Below the pieces are notes generated by a model, which was not told the origin of the DNA, ran no database searches, and saw nothing but the letters and a program-made list of their open reading frames with translations. Positions 50,291 through 62,405 of a DNA stretch of 64,000 bases are shown here, piece after piece. Source of the DNA: Straminergon stramineum (taxonomy: Eukaryota; Streptophyta; Bryopsida; Hypnales; Calliergonaceae). The stretch spans positions 17,117,001 through 17,181,000 of the forward strand of contig OY987266.1 of assembly GCA_963920665.1 (NCBI GenBank), written 5' to 3'. The position numbers and the translations under genes are program-made. Each line of letters begins with the position of its first letter. Position 1 is the first letter of the stretch.

Positions 50291-50894
50291 TGAGAATAAT
50301 GAGGATTGAGGAGGTGGAGCCTTGGAGGTGGAAGATACTTTCGGGGGGGTAAGTTGCTACCCCGAGGAGTGAGGATCTGGTGCCACAGTGGAGCGGGGCC
50401 GGGCTCCAAGGGGCAGGCGACACTTGTCCGCTGGTCGGTGGCGCCAGGCATGACTCCCACTGCGGCATTGTCCGGCGTGTTCTATCCGAAAGGATCCTTT
50501 CTTTCTTTTAAACCCTGGAACGCGGTTTAGGGGTTAGGGGTTTATTTAATGCACGATTTTTACGTCATAGGGCATATTGGGCATTTTTCATACAAGAAAT
50601 TTTCTTTATTGGGGGCTAAATAGCTACACTAACTAGGGGTTTTATGGGGACCCATACTAATTAATTGACATTTCACACTATATAAATATCTACCTTTATT
50701 GTACATCAATAGTTATTGAAGTGTCCAAGGGATGTACATCATGTTTCAAACATCTACAATTTTCCACAATAAGTTCCTTTAATTTTTGGTCCCCTAAATA
50801 CCCCTATTCAGCGTAGGTCACTATTGCATATCAAAACCAATGGCCAAATTTTACCTTGATATTACATGAGTATTGAAGAAATAATTGACTACTT
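50291..50894. other. GC-rich block and dispersed repeat upstream of OSCA
   Basis: About 50290-50520 is GC-rich without a recognisable frame and may belong to the promoter. About 50700-50825 is the inverted partner of 2203-2325 (GAAGTGTCCAAGGGATGTAC, TTTAATTTTTGGTCCCC, CCCTATTCAGCG). 50840-50890 resembles 59660-59770. Confidence 0.5.
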
Positions 50895-51400
50895 TTGATT
50901 ATTGGACCAATAGGTCCATTATTTGTTTCAACACATGTTCATCCTTAGAATTTTGTTTGAAAAAGGGAGGTCCTGTGCAATAGTTTGACCTCCAATAACT
51001 ACTCTTGGATTTTCTTAAGCAAATTATTTACAGGGTACTAAAAAGGTTGATATCCATGATGACTAGTCTAGCATTCCAAAGTTAATTTTTAACTCCTTGA
51101 AGGACAAGACTTGTTAGCATTTTGTTGAAACTGATGGAATGTTTACACAATAGGTGCATGCTTCACTTCTACATTAATCCTCGTAGGATGTTGAGGTTGA
51201 AAAGTGGCTGATGGATGACACATAATTTTTCTATTTCAAATAGAAATGGAGATGTTTATTCTAGAAATTTTGAGCAAGAGAGGGAGGTTTTCCAAACTGG
51301 TTTGACTTCCAATGAGTGCTTTTGGAAGTTTTTAAGCAAATCCTTTACATGGTATCAAAATTCATGATTTTGAAGGTGACCAACCCATCATTTCAAAGTT
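50895..51400. mobile_element. Two worn ~230-bp TTAA-family MITEs in tandem
   Basis: The first spans about 50895-51092 (GTTCATCCTTAGAATTTTGT, AGTTTGACCTCCAATAACTA). The second spans about 51130-51400 (GGTTTGACTTCCAATGAGTG, AAGGTGACCAACCCATCA). They have the same orientation and degraded borders. Confidence 0.6.
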
Positions 51401-51412
51401 AACTCCTAAACA

Positions 51413-52333
51413 ATAAACCCCTGAAGGACCAAGGCCTTTTTTTCTACAAAGAAACACTCAAAACTGCCATTTTCAGAGCAAAGAGTAAAAAAATTGAAAA
51501 TTTTATTTTTTGCATATCTAACAATAGGATCTTTACATCTAACTAGTATGAAAATATGTGGAAAAAATTTCAGAAATTTTGACTGCACAAATTGCAAGAT
51601 ATCTTCAATTAAAGTGAAGAAAACAAGTTTTTCAATACATTGCAGGATTAGGTAATTTGACTTTGAACCTTCTTAACTTTAATTTTTTGCACTATAGAGT
51701 TTTGAGCTTTTTTATTTATGGTGGAGAATTGATTTGAGAGTCTAGGAAAAAAAAATACAAAAAAAATTAATTTTTATTCTTTAAAAAATTGTTAAGTAGA
51801 AGTAGGTACAAGATAGAAGGAAAATCTAAATTATTAATATCTCTAAGATGGAATTAAAATGCACTAATCCCAATGGTGATATTGTTCTAAAAAGAAAATG
51901 AAACCATATGGACCTTTTTTTTTTAATTGTAAGAATTTCATTCAGAAATGAATCCTAGAAGTTATTTTTTTAGGAAGATGCTCTAGTTGCCAGAAAAACA
52001 AGATTATCTATAACTTTCTCATAACAAATCCAAATGGAATGAATCAAATCTTTCCATGTAGACAAAAATATAATCTATGAGGAAAAAAATTCAAATAAAA
52101 TAAAAAATTCAAATTTTTGAATTTTTTTTTGGTGCCCCCTCTCCCTTGTTTTGAGCTTATTTGGGCATAACTTTTGTTCCCAGGCACGAAATGAAAAGAA
52201 ATTATATTCCCACAAAGCTAATCAATTTTTCTATCTTCATAAATTTTTTAAAATCAGGACAAAAATTGAGACTGTAGGCACTTGCCTGAAATCCCATTTG
52301 TCCCCCAAAGGGACAATGGTCCTTTAGGGTTAA
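51413..52333. mobile_element. TTAA-type element, ~921 bp, CCCTGAAGGACCA end
   Basis: The left end is ATAAACCCCTGAAGGACCAA and the right end TGGTCCTTTAGGGTTAA. The terminal inverted repeats agree at nearly all of the first 14 bases. The interior corresponds to 27917-28846. The right TTAA is intact; the left is mutated to ATAA. Confidence 0.7.
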
Positions 52334-54214
52334 AAGAACCTTTTGGCTTTTTTAAGAACTTGGGTAGGCTTTGTTTGAGAACTTCATAATTTGAAATTTT
52401 TTCATAAAATATTCAAAATGGAAGCAAATCATCCTAATCTAAGCATGGAGCTTTGTTTGATGTCCTTCCAATAAATAGTGTGATTTCAGTTCTAAGATTT
52501 TTTCTCATTTCAATGTCAAATTGGGCAACAATGCCAAAGTGTGAGCCTACAAGCCTTGAACCTAGTTGTAGGTATGTACCTACAACCGTTTGAAGGTGTT
52601 AATAATATGAGTACCTATAAAATAGGTGTACTATAATATAAAAAGAGTTTATAATATAGGTACCTATAACATAGACACCTATAACTCTAGGATTGCTATT
52701 CTAAATGTTTGCAAACTTAAGCTTGTGAGCATATAAGTTTTTAGGGTGAAGTCGAGTATAGGATGTATCACTATGGCCTTCTCAATAATATAGAAATATA
52801 ATTGAAATATTGAAATAAAGTTCCAATTTTGTGAATCCAAATTGATTTTAAACCTTGAAAGACATTGTATGTCTGAACTTTGTCAAACTTCATTATATTT
52901 TTGTACTTAAAAAATACATTTCAAAAATCTAATAGTTTTTACATGTAGTAATATATGTTTACAATTTAATTTCACTTTTTTTATAATTAGAAATCTTGAT
53001 TTGAATTTATTATTATTATTTATAATTTTTTTTTAATAAATCATAATAATTACAGAAATGTTGAGAATAGTAAGAAATGATGAAGTGAAAATGGAAATAA
53101 TAGTGACATACATGGTGAAATTGATAATACTCATTGTGTTCAAACCACAAGAAATTCAATAGAAAGAGTTTGAAAGTGTTGTACTTTGAGGTTTGAGGAT
53201 GCTATCTTAGTGTCACTAAAATGACAATATTAATAATTTTGAAAAATATTAAAAAGGACTAAGACATAGATTACTGGAGCTACATTTTCTTGGTTAAACT
53301 TAATAACATGTTAATTGAAGGACTGCATGACAATTCAAATTGTAGCCATGAAAATGTCTAGGCTTCTTCATGAACCCCAAGTTCTTTGAAGAATGGAACA
53401 TTACTGAGGAAATCAAGGAGCCAAACGGATGTAGTTGAGGGTGAAGAAGTTGTAACACCCCTTTTGCATTGTGTGGAGGACTTCTGCGAAGAACAAGTTC
53501 ACTTCCGACTAAAAATACACAAGTATTGCAGGTGGCAGGTCATCGTTCAAAGTGCGGGGCAGGTGATGCAGATCACAGAATATACTTAGCTCGTGAACTC
53601 TTCCACGCGCCCATTCTTTCCTCCAGAGGAGAATATCAAACATCGAGAAAACTTTGCAGTACAAGTATATTCTGTCACGGACAGCTTGCTGCAAGCTAAC
53701 TCTAAATCGACACGTCCCGATTCTGTGAAGAATGGGAGCGCAGTGAAGAAGCCGTGACTACCCCTAATGTACGATTTGACGTCTTGCACACTGAGTACAC
53801 ACACCACACTCGCAACAGACATAAATCCCGATTGACAACCGGACGTCACGCCGGGCACCTCACCCGGGTGTTGACACGGCACCATGCCACGTACACATGC
53901 TCTCCAAGTGCATCCCCCCAATTGGCTTCCACCCCTACCACGTGGCGAGAACGCAGATGCGCTGATGTTGTTCCTCCCGTTCATCTCGTCCTTAGTCTTC
54001 CCCTACGGCATCTTTCCCACCCTCGGCTGCTCCGTCGCCGAACTCCCCCATCGCGACCAGCGCGCCGTTCCTCCTTCTCCCCAATTTCGCTCTTCCCCAC
54101 TCACTAGGGCTTGTCGTCCTCTTTCCAACGCACCCCAGATCATCGCATTTGGTGTCCGCAATCTCCAGAACCACCATTTTAGGTCTTGCTGCCTGAATTC
54201 TATCTTGTGTCGAA
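52334..54214. other. Gene-free DNA, palindrome block, then VDAC promoter
   Basis: 52540-52740 repeats the ACCTATAATATAGGT-type motifs seen at 29490-29705. AT-rich desert continues to about 53380. From about 53700 GC content rises sharply into the VDAC promoter and leader. Several GC-driven frames at 53754-54231 overlap each other and the leader and are not credible genes. Confidence 0.5.
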
Positions 54215-57200
54215 ATGGCGAGCGAGAATGAGGTGAAGAAGGCTCCCCTCTTGGCTAATATTGGAGGGCCGGCGTTGTTCTCCGATGTGGGGAAGCAGGC
54301 GAAGGATTTGGTGCTCAAGGGATTCGTGGGAGGGCACACGTTGATGTTGTCGTGCGTGGGGCCCCGTGCTGCGACGATCACCACGACCGCTACCATTGTG
54401 CAGGACATCACGGTGGGGATTGTGCAGGCCAATTTCCAGGAGGGGAATACTACGCATAATCTGTCTTTCGCCACTACTGGCAACCAGGTGAAATGTCGAA
54501 TATTCGCATTAGGTCGTGTCGCTTTAGTCCGATGTTACGATTCTCTGGAAACCCTAGGATTTGGTTATGTGTGTGCCACTGCGTTGGTGGATTTCGTTCT
54601 AGGGTAATTTCTGGAATATCTGGTGTGGTGATATTTGGTATGTGTGCTAGTTTCGTTTTAGTTTCTAGGTTGGATCTTCGTTATGCTTTGTTGATAACCT
54701 CTATTTCACCACCAGAGGCAACCCGGTGAACTTGGTCGTATGTGGTCTGCTCCGGTTAGCCCAATGCTACGATTCTATGGAAACCCTAGGATTCAATCAT
54801 TTGTGTGCGATTGCGTTGGTGGATTTCATTGTATGGAAATTACTGGAATATCTGTTTTCTTTTTAGTTTCTAGTTTGAATCTTCGTTACATTTATCGTGT
54901 TAGAGCTTCGTGGAAAACCTATTCCGCCTCCAGAGGCAACCTGGCGAACTAGCTCATAATTTGGTCTGTTTCGTTTATTCCATTGTTACGATTCCTGTGG
55001 TTTTAATGGAAACCCTAGATTTAAATGAATCGTGTGCCAGTACTTTGGTGGTTTCAAATCTAATGAGTAGGTCTTACTTATATGTGATGATTTTTCTTTG
55101 TGGTATCTAGTTTGAATCTTGTTTATGTTTATCGTCGCCACTAGAAGCAACTAGGCGAACTAGCTCATGTTTTGGTCTGGTCCATATAGTCCCTATGTTA
55201 CGATTCCTGTGGTATTAATGGAAACCCTAGATATAAATTAATTTTGTGCCAGTACTTTGGTGGTATTCAAATCTACTGAGTAGGTCTTGCTTACATTTGA
55301 TGATTTTCTTTCTGGTATCTAGTTTGAATCTCCATTTTATTTATTGTTTTAGTACTTTTTACAACCCTAATTTAGGTTTGTTTTGTGACAATTAGAGGGT
55401 GCAATTGGAGATACGTCTTAGTGAGAGTAGCAACACGGCTGAGTATTCCTCTAGTTTAAAGTTCGATTGATTTAGTGACTGTGGTGCTCATCGTATATCA
55501 CGGACACATGTATGACTTCCATCATCTTTTCTTTCCATGTTTTCAATTTTTCTGTCGAATCCTCGTATGTTTTCTCTGGTCTGTTCCGTTTAATGATTCT
55601 TGTGGTATCAATAGAAACCCTAGGATTCACAAACTTCGTGTGCTTTGGTGGGTTTCATCTAGGCTATTAACTGGATATTTGGTACATTGTAGTGATATTG
55701 AGTCATGTGGTCGTTTTCTTTCTAGTCTCTAGTCTGAAGCTTGATTTTCTTATTGTGATAGAGCTCTGTGTGGAACATTTTAGAGAATACTCTCTCAGCT
55801 GGCACTGTTCTCAGAAGGTTACTCAAGTACAGGAGCCTCTAAAGTATGTTGTTGTGTCGAAATCAGGGCGACGTAGTATACTGCAGTTGTACATTCAACT
55901 TTATTATATATTTAGAATTATATATAGAACGTGCAATTGTAGATTTGTGCTAGTGAGAGCTAGCAACACGACCGAGTTTTCTTTGAGAATATTCAAGTGA
56001 TTTCTAGTGACAGCGGTGACATTGTATGTGATGTGCATCCACCATTGTGACTTCTATCATCTCATCTTACGACTGTTTTCATTTGTTCAGATTAATGCTC
56101 TATCAACTATTTCAAACTTCGGTGTAGCAGGATTGACGGCAGGCGTACAAACAAGTTACCCGAGCAGCGCTGACGGCAAGGCTCACGTATGTTCATGTTC
56201 CTACTTTCGTGGTGTAGTTTTTCTTGTGGGGGAAGTCGCATTTATGAACCAAGCTTTCTAATGTTTTTATCACCAGGATGGCCTTCCCTATGGCTCTGAC
56301 ACCATAATATTCTGTTGCCACAGATTACCTACCATCACGATTATGCAGCTCTCCACGCCAAAATTCATGGATTCAAGGCTGCACCCGACCTTGAGTTGTC
56401 CGCCAATTTCGGAAACAAGAGGATCTTCACTGGAGGGTCGCTCATGTACAATACAGAGTCAAGGAACATTTCAATGACAAAAGCTGGTATGTTGTCTGAA
56501 TCCACAACAAAGTCATACGACTCATACTTTTTGAGATTATAGAGAATAGACCATGTCGAATGAAGTCATGTAGAGGATACCCTTTCCGTCACTTGTAAGC
56601 ATTTTCACGAATATTTAGGAGCGTGGGAGATCACGCATTGGAAATCACTGGAGAGATAACTTTGAGGTGGCCAAAGTCTCTATGAGATGAAAATTTTCTT
56701 ACTCAAATGTATTGGACGGTTTCTTATGCAATCATTCCAAGTGGGAGGTTGTAGACCACTCTTGAATGGAGAGTAGGCAACCCCATTTTCCATTCAAAGA
56801 TCAGTGGCCGTAGTCATCGAACCAAGTTATGCTTTCACCTAACTTGCTAATGGAAGGCCAACCAATTGAAAGAAAAGATGCTTTGCTGTTGGTAAAAAGG
56901 GGTCAGTAAATAGGAGACGAGACGAGAGCAGGGCTCCAGAGGTTTTAGTATCCTCTACCTTAGACCATGGTTTCAATTCAGGTTTTAATGGTTATGTGTT
57001 GGCATTGTACGCAGGACTTGGATACACAACTGATGAGTTCACGGGGGCTATAGTGTTTGATCCTCTCATCCAGAAGAGCTTTGACCTCTACTTCACACGT
57101 TTCCTGTCTCCAAGATGTCAAGTTGGTACCCACATCAGCCGCTTGTACGAGAAGGGGCTCACGTCTGCCAAAGTGGCAAGCTCGTATATCTACAACAGCC

Positions 57201-57364
57201 AAACCACATTGAAGGGGAGGTTTGACGACAAGGGTTTGGTGGCTGGTCTTTTGCAGTTCTCGCCCACCCCTCTCGTCACTTTCAGTCTTCTTGCTGAAGT
57301 GAACTCGAGGGACTTGAAAGCTCAGCCTAACGTTGGGTTGAGTCTGTCCGTTTTGGCTGCTTGA
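54215..57364 (+). CDS. VDAC: Voltage-dependent anion channel (mitochondrial porin, VDAC), 4 exons
   Basis: It is a beta-barrel porin of the mitochondrial outer membrane that passes metabolites such as ATP/ADP. Exons are 54215-54487, 56091-56186, 56324-56486 and 56982-57364: one frame, 304 aa against the family's usual 275-280. The excess is mainly an N-terminal stretch of about 18 residues (MASENEVKKAPLLANIGG) before the conserved PALFSDVGKQAKDLVLKGF helix. Later landmarks are GVAGLTAGVQTSYPSS, YHHDYAALHAKIHGF, GGSLMYNTESRNISMTKAGF, GAIVFDPLIQKSFDLYF, and the last strands GRFDDKGLVAGLLQFSPTPL and AQPNVGLSLSVLAA. Divergent relative to seed-plant VDACs but full length. Intron 1 is long (1.6 kb) and made of degenerate repeats; intron 3 holds a MITE. 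Confidence 0.88.
54490..55740 (+). repeat. Degenerate ~215-bp tandem repeat filling VDAC intron 1
   Basis: The anchor TTACGATTC...GGAAACCCTAG occurs at about 54535, 54768, 54986, 55198 and 55591. Each is followed by GTGTGC, TTGGTGGATTTC, and CTAGTTTGAATCTTCGTTA-like text. The spacings are 233, 218, 212 and 393, so the last interval contains a merged or longer unit. Confidence 0.8.
56567..56960. mobile_element. MITE in VDAC intron 3, same family as in the GW2-like gene
   Basis: The right end is GTATCCTCTACCT before TA; the left end TGTAGAGGATAC is partly worn. Interior TTTCTTATGCAATCATTCCA and GTGGGAGGTTGTAGACCACT match the GW2-intron element. The copy is longer (about 394 against 217 bases). 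Confidence 0.62.
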
Positions 57365-58027
57365 GCCATATGCAGTAGAACCGAACTGATATGAAATTCG
57401 GAGGTATCTCGTTCGGATGATTAGGGATTTTTTTCTGATTGTTATATTTGAGCTGTGGGGGGCGTCACTTTCAACGACAGTCTTAGGGTTTAGGGTCTGT
57501 AATGCTTTGTGATAGGCAAATATGCTCAATGCACATTGCACGCAAGTATTTAAATCTACACTTCGTCAATTTAAAGACATGATGTTGGAGCTTCTTCTTC
57601 AACTTTCTTCGTACATTTCTTGTGAGGATTCTTCTGAGCCAAGAGGCGTTTCACATACAGTATGTTGTGTGAGTTTTTATGTTTTTTTCCATTTAATAAG
57701 TCTTTGCCTAAGCCAACTTTGTGAATTCACAGTTTCTTCTGTACTTTATTGAATGGAACAATAACAGTTTAAATACAATTTACAATCGTGGCCTTAACAT
57801 GCATGTTATAGAAATAAACTATTGATCTGAATATGTTTCTTTTCAGCAAGTAGGTGTTTCAATTCTTTAATCTTTATAACTTGCATATATACTCCTTGCA
57901 ATTGGTAGGTTGTTCTATTCTTACTTCTGGACATTTTTAGGAAAAGTATGATTTATATTTTAGAAAGGCTTGAATGTAATCAAATTTGATCAATAGGATT
58001 GCTCAAAATTGTTGATCTTCGACCCCA
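57365..58027 (+). other. 3' flank of VDAC
   Basis: Presumed 3' untranslated sequence followed by AT-rich DNA. No gene seen. Confidence 0.45.
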
Positions 58028-58860
58028 GTATTGTATTGTACAATACCTGGACAGAAAGATTCACACCTCCCTTTGTTTCCCATCCAAACAAATGTCGGTT
58101 TCTTATTATGTAGTCCCAATAATGCATACCAAAATTCAATTTAAAAAAACACTTTATTGTTGGAGAATATTTTACATTGAATTTCTTGATATTGCATGAT
58201 AACTAATTGTTAATTGTTAATGATGAATTTTTAAGATTCAATTGTACATAAATATTGAAAATGTCCATAAGTAATTAAGCACATCTATCCTTTTAGAAAA
58301 TATTGCAAGAAAGTTTTAAAATTCATGCTATAGAGAATTCAATGTCAAAGTGTCACTTCCAAATTTCGTCAAACAAATGTCTATGTATTGTAACTAGATT
58401 TGGGCAAGTCAATCTTGCCATTATATGTTTAGGTACATTATTAGTTGTAGTGTGAGATTCAAATAGTAAATTCTATTTATGATATACACACATCTATTAT
58501 TTAGAATTTGGATATGTGACACCTTGGCTTTGAATTCTCTATTAATAGCATGAATTTGAAACATTTGCAATGTTTTCTAAAAAGACAAATGTATTTATCG
58601 GCATTTTCAACATGCATGTGCAATTGAATTTTAAATACTCATTATAAATGGTTTAGGTTTAATTATATCATATAATATTATGAAATTTAATGAAAAAAAT
58701 TCTCCAAAAATAGAGTTTGCTTGTTTTTAAATTGAAATTTGATATGCATGATTATGATGCAAGAATTGCATAGGAATTGTGTCTGAAAATAGGGCGTTTG
58801 TATGTGAAACAAAGGGAGTTGCAAATCTTTTTGCCTAGCATTGTATTGTACAATACAGTA
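58028..58860. mobile_element. Long-inverted-repeat element, ~830 bp
   Basis: The left arm, about 58028-58095, contains TTGTATTGTACAATAC then ACCTCCCTTTGTTTCCCATC. The right arm, about 58797-58860, is its reverse complement (GTGAAACAAAGGGAGTTGC, then TTGTATTGTACAATAC). The arms are 65-70 bases with small indels. No coding frame lies between. The target duplication is not clear. Confidence 0.65.
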
Positions 58861-61019
58861 CATTATGGCTTAGGCCTTGATTTGCTCTTTGTTGATATGT
58901 TTGTTCATATGGAATGAACTTGGTACTTAGATTTGGAAAAAAAAATGGTATGTATATATATATATATATATATATTTGTAAATAGGTTCTTACATTATAT
59001 TTTTGAACTTGATTTCATATTCTCTTATTGGGGTGAAAACACCCAAAATTGTCCAAGTTCCCATTCTTGACGAATAGATTTTTATTGAAAGTGTCCTCCA
59101 AAGTGCAATTAAATCATTCCCATGTGTAATTGCAATTATTTGACTACTGATTCTCTAGATTTTGGCATTATGACCAAGTGATGTGATAGTTTCAATGGCT
59201 AAGGGAGTTCAACTTTGAAAATTCACAGTAATTACATGGCTTATCCAAAAATTTTATTTCTTGTTTTGACAATTCATGATTTCAAATTGCTAACAAAAAT
59301 GTGCCTCCAATCATGTTAAATTGCTTATTTTCACATTTTTGGTTGTTTTCACCTTAGTTCAATCAACTTGAAATGACATCTAAGTCTCAAATGTAACACA
59401 TTTTAAAGTGGGAATGAAAGAACACTTTGGAATGAGTTATGATGCTTTGAATCTTAGAAATATTTTCTCATTTTTTATATAAAAATACTAGCAAAGTGAA
59501 GATTTTGAGATGTTGGAAAAAATAAGATTTAGGTTTGAATCAATGATTTCTTATAAATGATTTTTTGCCAATTGGCTACATCTAAAAGACATTGGCTATT
59601 TATTGTGAAGGAAAATTTCATTTCTTTAGGTCAAAATAACTAGATTATTGTTGTTTTTTAAGCCCAATAGCCAAATTTTACCTAGGTATCACCTCCTTTT
59701 GATTTCACCAAGTCACTAAGTATTACCAAAGTATCACATGATTATTGAGGAAATAGTTGGCTACTTCTCCAAAATGATCACTAGCTTAATGCTCATGGTT
59801 GCAATTTAGGACTAAGTTTGGACAATGCATTGTTGTTGTTGTGCAACTATGACAATGTGCTAATTATGGAAGAGAGTATTCTTTTGAAGAGCTTTATAGG
59901 AGTTGCCAACCTTTGCCAAGAAATGATTAAACCATGGCCACCCTTACACACTTGGGATATAGGTCCTTCACAATATTCCCTTGAGACTCAATCATGGTGT
60001 ATCAAGGAATGACCTTTTAAAGCATTGTTCATTCTAAGTTTAGTTGCTTAATCCTTTATTCTACTTGAAGAGTGGTCACTTGACTATTTATGGGTTGTAC
60101 TTGGTCAACAAGGGTGAGGGACAAGGAAATTGATGACATGGAAAATTTGAGCATGCCAAGTTTGGCAAGTAAGGATGGTCGTGCTCTGTATTTAAAGGGG
60201 CTACAAGATGGGTTTTATCCACCTCTTGGTGAAGTGACTAAGTGGCGATGCTCTAATAAAAAGCATCGGTACCGTTTCATTCATTAAGAATTTGATCATT
60301 TCCACAGCTCTATGTTTAGAGGGAGACAGCGAAGCGGCTTCAGACCAGCAAAAGAGACTTCCACAGAATCTCACATAGAGAAGTCCAAGCTCCTCAAATC
60401 CGGAAACCTGACACTCGTCGTCCTGTCATCAATTGCAAATCACATGAACAAGCTTTAAATTCGAATAAAAATCCATTAAAGTTCGATTGTAATACGACTG
60501 AAATTCTTCCAAACTCCAAGCTTTGAGAAGCAGGTTCTTTACCTTCCTCGTACAATTCTCAGTTTCTAAACAAATTAAAAATTCGTAAACCTCCGAAACG
60601 ACATCCAAGCGAGGTCACAGAATAAAAAAAAGGATTGCGTGTCACAGAGATCGAGTATTTAGCCTACAAGCGTACAAGAGAGGACGTCAAAGTCGTCAAC
60701 CCTTTTAGGAGATTCGACGTTTCGAGGCCGAAGAAATGCAAACTGTTAGGTGGCAGTAGGTGGCTGAGTGGTGCCTTCATGTTCCCCACACGTTTTGATT
60801 CCCATCCCTGTTTTGCTCCGAAAGTCAGTCCTCGTGCACACCTCATCACTGGCGCCACGGTGGGGGTCGGTGCCTGCCATTGCTGTCACTTGAATGTCAC
60901 TCTCTGGAGTCTAGAGCTCAGTTAAGCTGAAGGCTGACGGTCTTTGCATTCGTAGAGCTGCGACAATTTCGTCATTGCTGATCAGTTAGGCGATGCGTTG
61001 CAAGGTTCCTCTGCATCCA
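58861..61019. other. Gene-poor DNA
   Basis: A TA microsatellite lies at about 58952-58975. From about 60290 the composition becomes more mixed and may be a promoter region. Two 64-65-codon plus-strand frames (59818-60012 and 60090-60287, the latter starting MGCTWSTRVRDKE) look less random than their surroundings, but I recognise neither. Confidence 0.4.
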
Positions 61020-61835
61020 CTCCACTGGTGTCTGAGCTTTGATTTCCATTCAAGCGACAGTCCTCAATCTCCGCTCTTCAAACTTTAGAACTTCCTTACA
61101 GAAATTACTCTGCGAACTTAAGTACTTTGCGTTTTTATAATATTCTGAGTGGGCTTTACTTGTGTGAATCATCTGCATCCAGTGGTGAGCTTACAATCCT
61201 CCATCTCTTCACCTGCTTGTAACGAACTCCGCGAACGTATTATTTTGCGAATCTGTTCTGAGTGGCTTACTTGTGTGAATCCCATGCTTTAGAGTGAACT
61301 TGTATGCAACATAATAGTGGATTACGCTTCATTAATCCTGCAAATTTAATTCTGTAGCTTCCACAAACTTTTCTTGAATTGCACCGAACTAAACTCTAGA
61401 TTCGGAAACACTCCTTACTCATCGATCCTTTCTCAGTTCGAAAACTACCATGATTTTAACGAATATTGTCCCAACTCTTGTCTCACAGTGCCAGTGCTAA
61501 GGGATCCTTTCTTGATTCCATTTTAGAGACAGTCCTCAATCTCCACTCTGTAACGAACTCTACACACTCTGCGAACTTGCTTTGCGTTTTTATATTTCTG
61601 AGTGGGCTTACTTTTGTGAATCCCATGCTTTAGAGTGAACTCGTATGCAACATAACGGTGGATCAGGCTTCATTAAATCTGCATTTTTCAGTAGCTTCCA
61701 TAGATTTTTGTTCAATTGCATCAAACCAAACTCAAGATTCGGAAGATACCTCCTTTCTTAGTTCGAGAACTACCCCGATTGTAACATATTGTGTCCCATT
61801 TCTTGTGTCCCACCAGTGCCAGTGTTATCGGGAAC
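61020..61835 (+). repeat. ~341-bp tandem duplication upstream of the NB-ARC exon
   Basis: CCCATGCTTTAGAGTGAACT occurs at 61281 and 61622. The similarity continues through GTATGCAACATAA, GTGGAT, TTCATTAA, CTAGATTCGGAA-like text and a CAGTGCCAGTG(C/T)TA motif. A third partial copy (CAGTCCTCAATCTCCGCTCTT) begins near 61061. Confidence 0.8.
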
Positions 61836-61877
61836 CCTTTACCTTCAAGTACGCAGCCTGTGATGTGAAATCAGATC

Positions 61878-62405
61878 TTGAGTTTCTACGAGAAGACTTT
61901 GATTAACTTGGATCCCAAATTGGATCCCTTGGCTATGGCGAACCAACGGGAGTATTTCGTAACAACATCCCTTGTTCCCCGCTTCTCAGTTCGCTTGGGG
62001 CAACGCGAAGTCGACCTGAACCAGGTGTTGAGCGACCCCACAACGGGGCTCTCCGTGGCGGGCGTGACGGGCATGAGCGGCATGGGGAAATCCGCTTTGG
62101 CGAGTCTGTTGTTCCAGACGCGTCGTGCGGGCTACGAGAAGGCGAGCTTTCTGGAGAATGTGCGCGGTCGGAGCACGGAGGACGTGCAGCGGCAGCTGCT
62201 GGTGGATTTGTGCGGTACCGTGGACTGGGACAAGTCCAAGTACGCGGGCAAGATCCGGCAGATGGTGGGCACGCTGAGAGTGCTGGTGGTGGTAGACGAC
62301 GTGGGGTGTGAGGAAGAGCTCGCGGCGCTGCAGGTGTCGGCGTTTCATGAGGAGCGCGCGGTGAAGAAGAAGAGCAAGGCGGTGGTCACGGGACAGGACT
62401 GGCAG
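61878..62405 (+). CDS. NB-ARC domain exon of an NLR-type immune receptor (partial)
   Basis: The frame encodes the front of a plant NB-ARC nucleotide-binding switch, found in intracellular pathogen receptors. Counting from the M at 61878, the P-loop GMSGMGKSALA is at residues 65-75, RNBS-A-like KASFLENVRGRS about 88-99, and the Walker B (kinase-2) LRVLVVVDDV at 133-142. The run KSKAVVTGQDWQ at 165-176 is at the position of RNBS-B. A GT donor follows at 62406. The second Met at 61935 is an alternative start. No N-terminal TIR or coiled coil, no GLPL or MHD motif and no leucine-rich repeats are seen before the window ends 1.6 kb later. The exon itself is open and GC-rich, unlike its surroundings. 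Either the gene continues beyond the window or this is a relic. Confidence 0.7.

Noticed and set aside
53754..54231. Two overlapping GC-rich plus-strand frames (about 115 codons each) before VDAC
   Set aside because: Different frames, arginine/proline-rich and overlapping the VDAC leader; typical of GC-rich promoter DNA.
59818..60287. Two short plus-strand frames considered as exons of one gene
   Set aside because: They look somewhat protein-like, but I recognise no family and found no splice junction that joins them convincingly.
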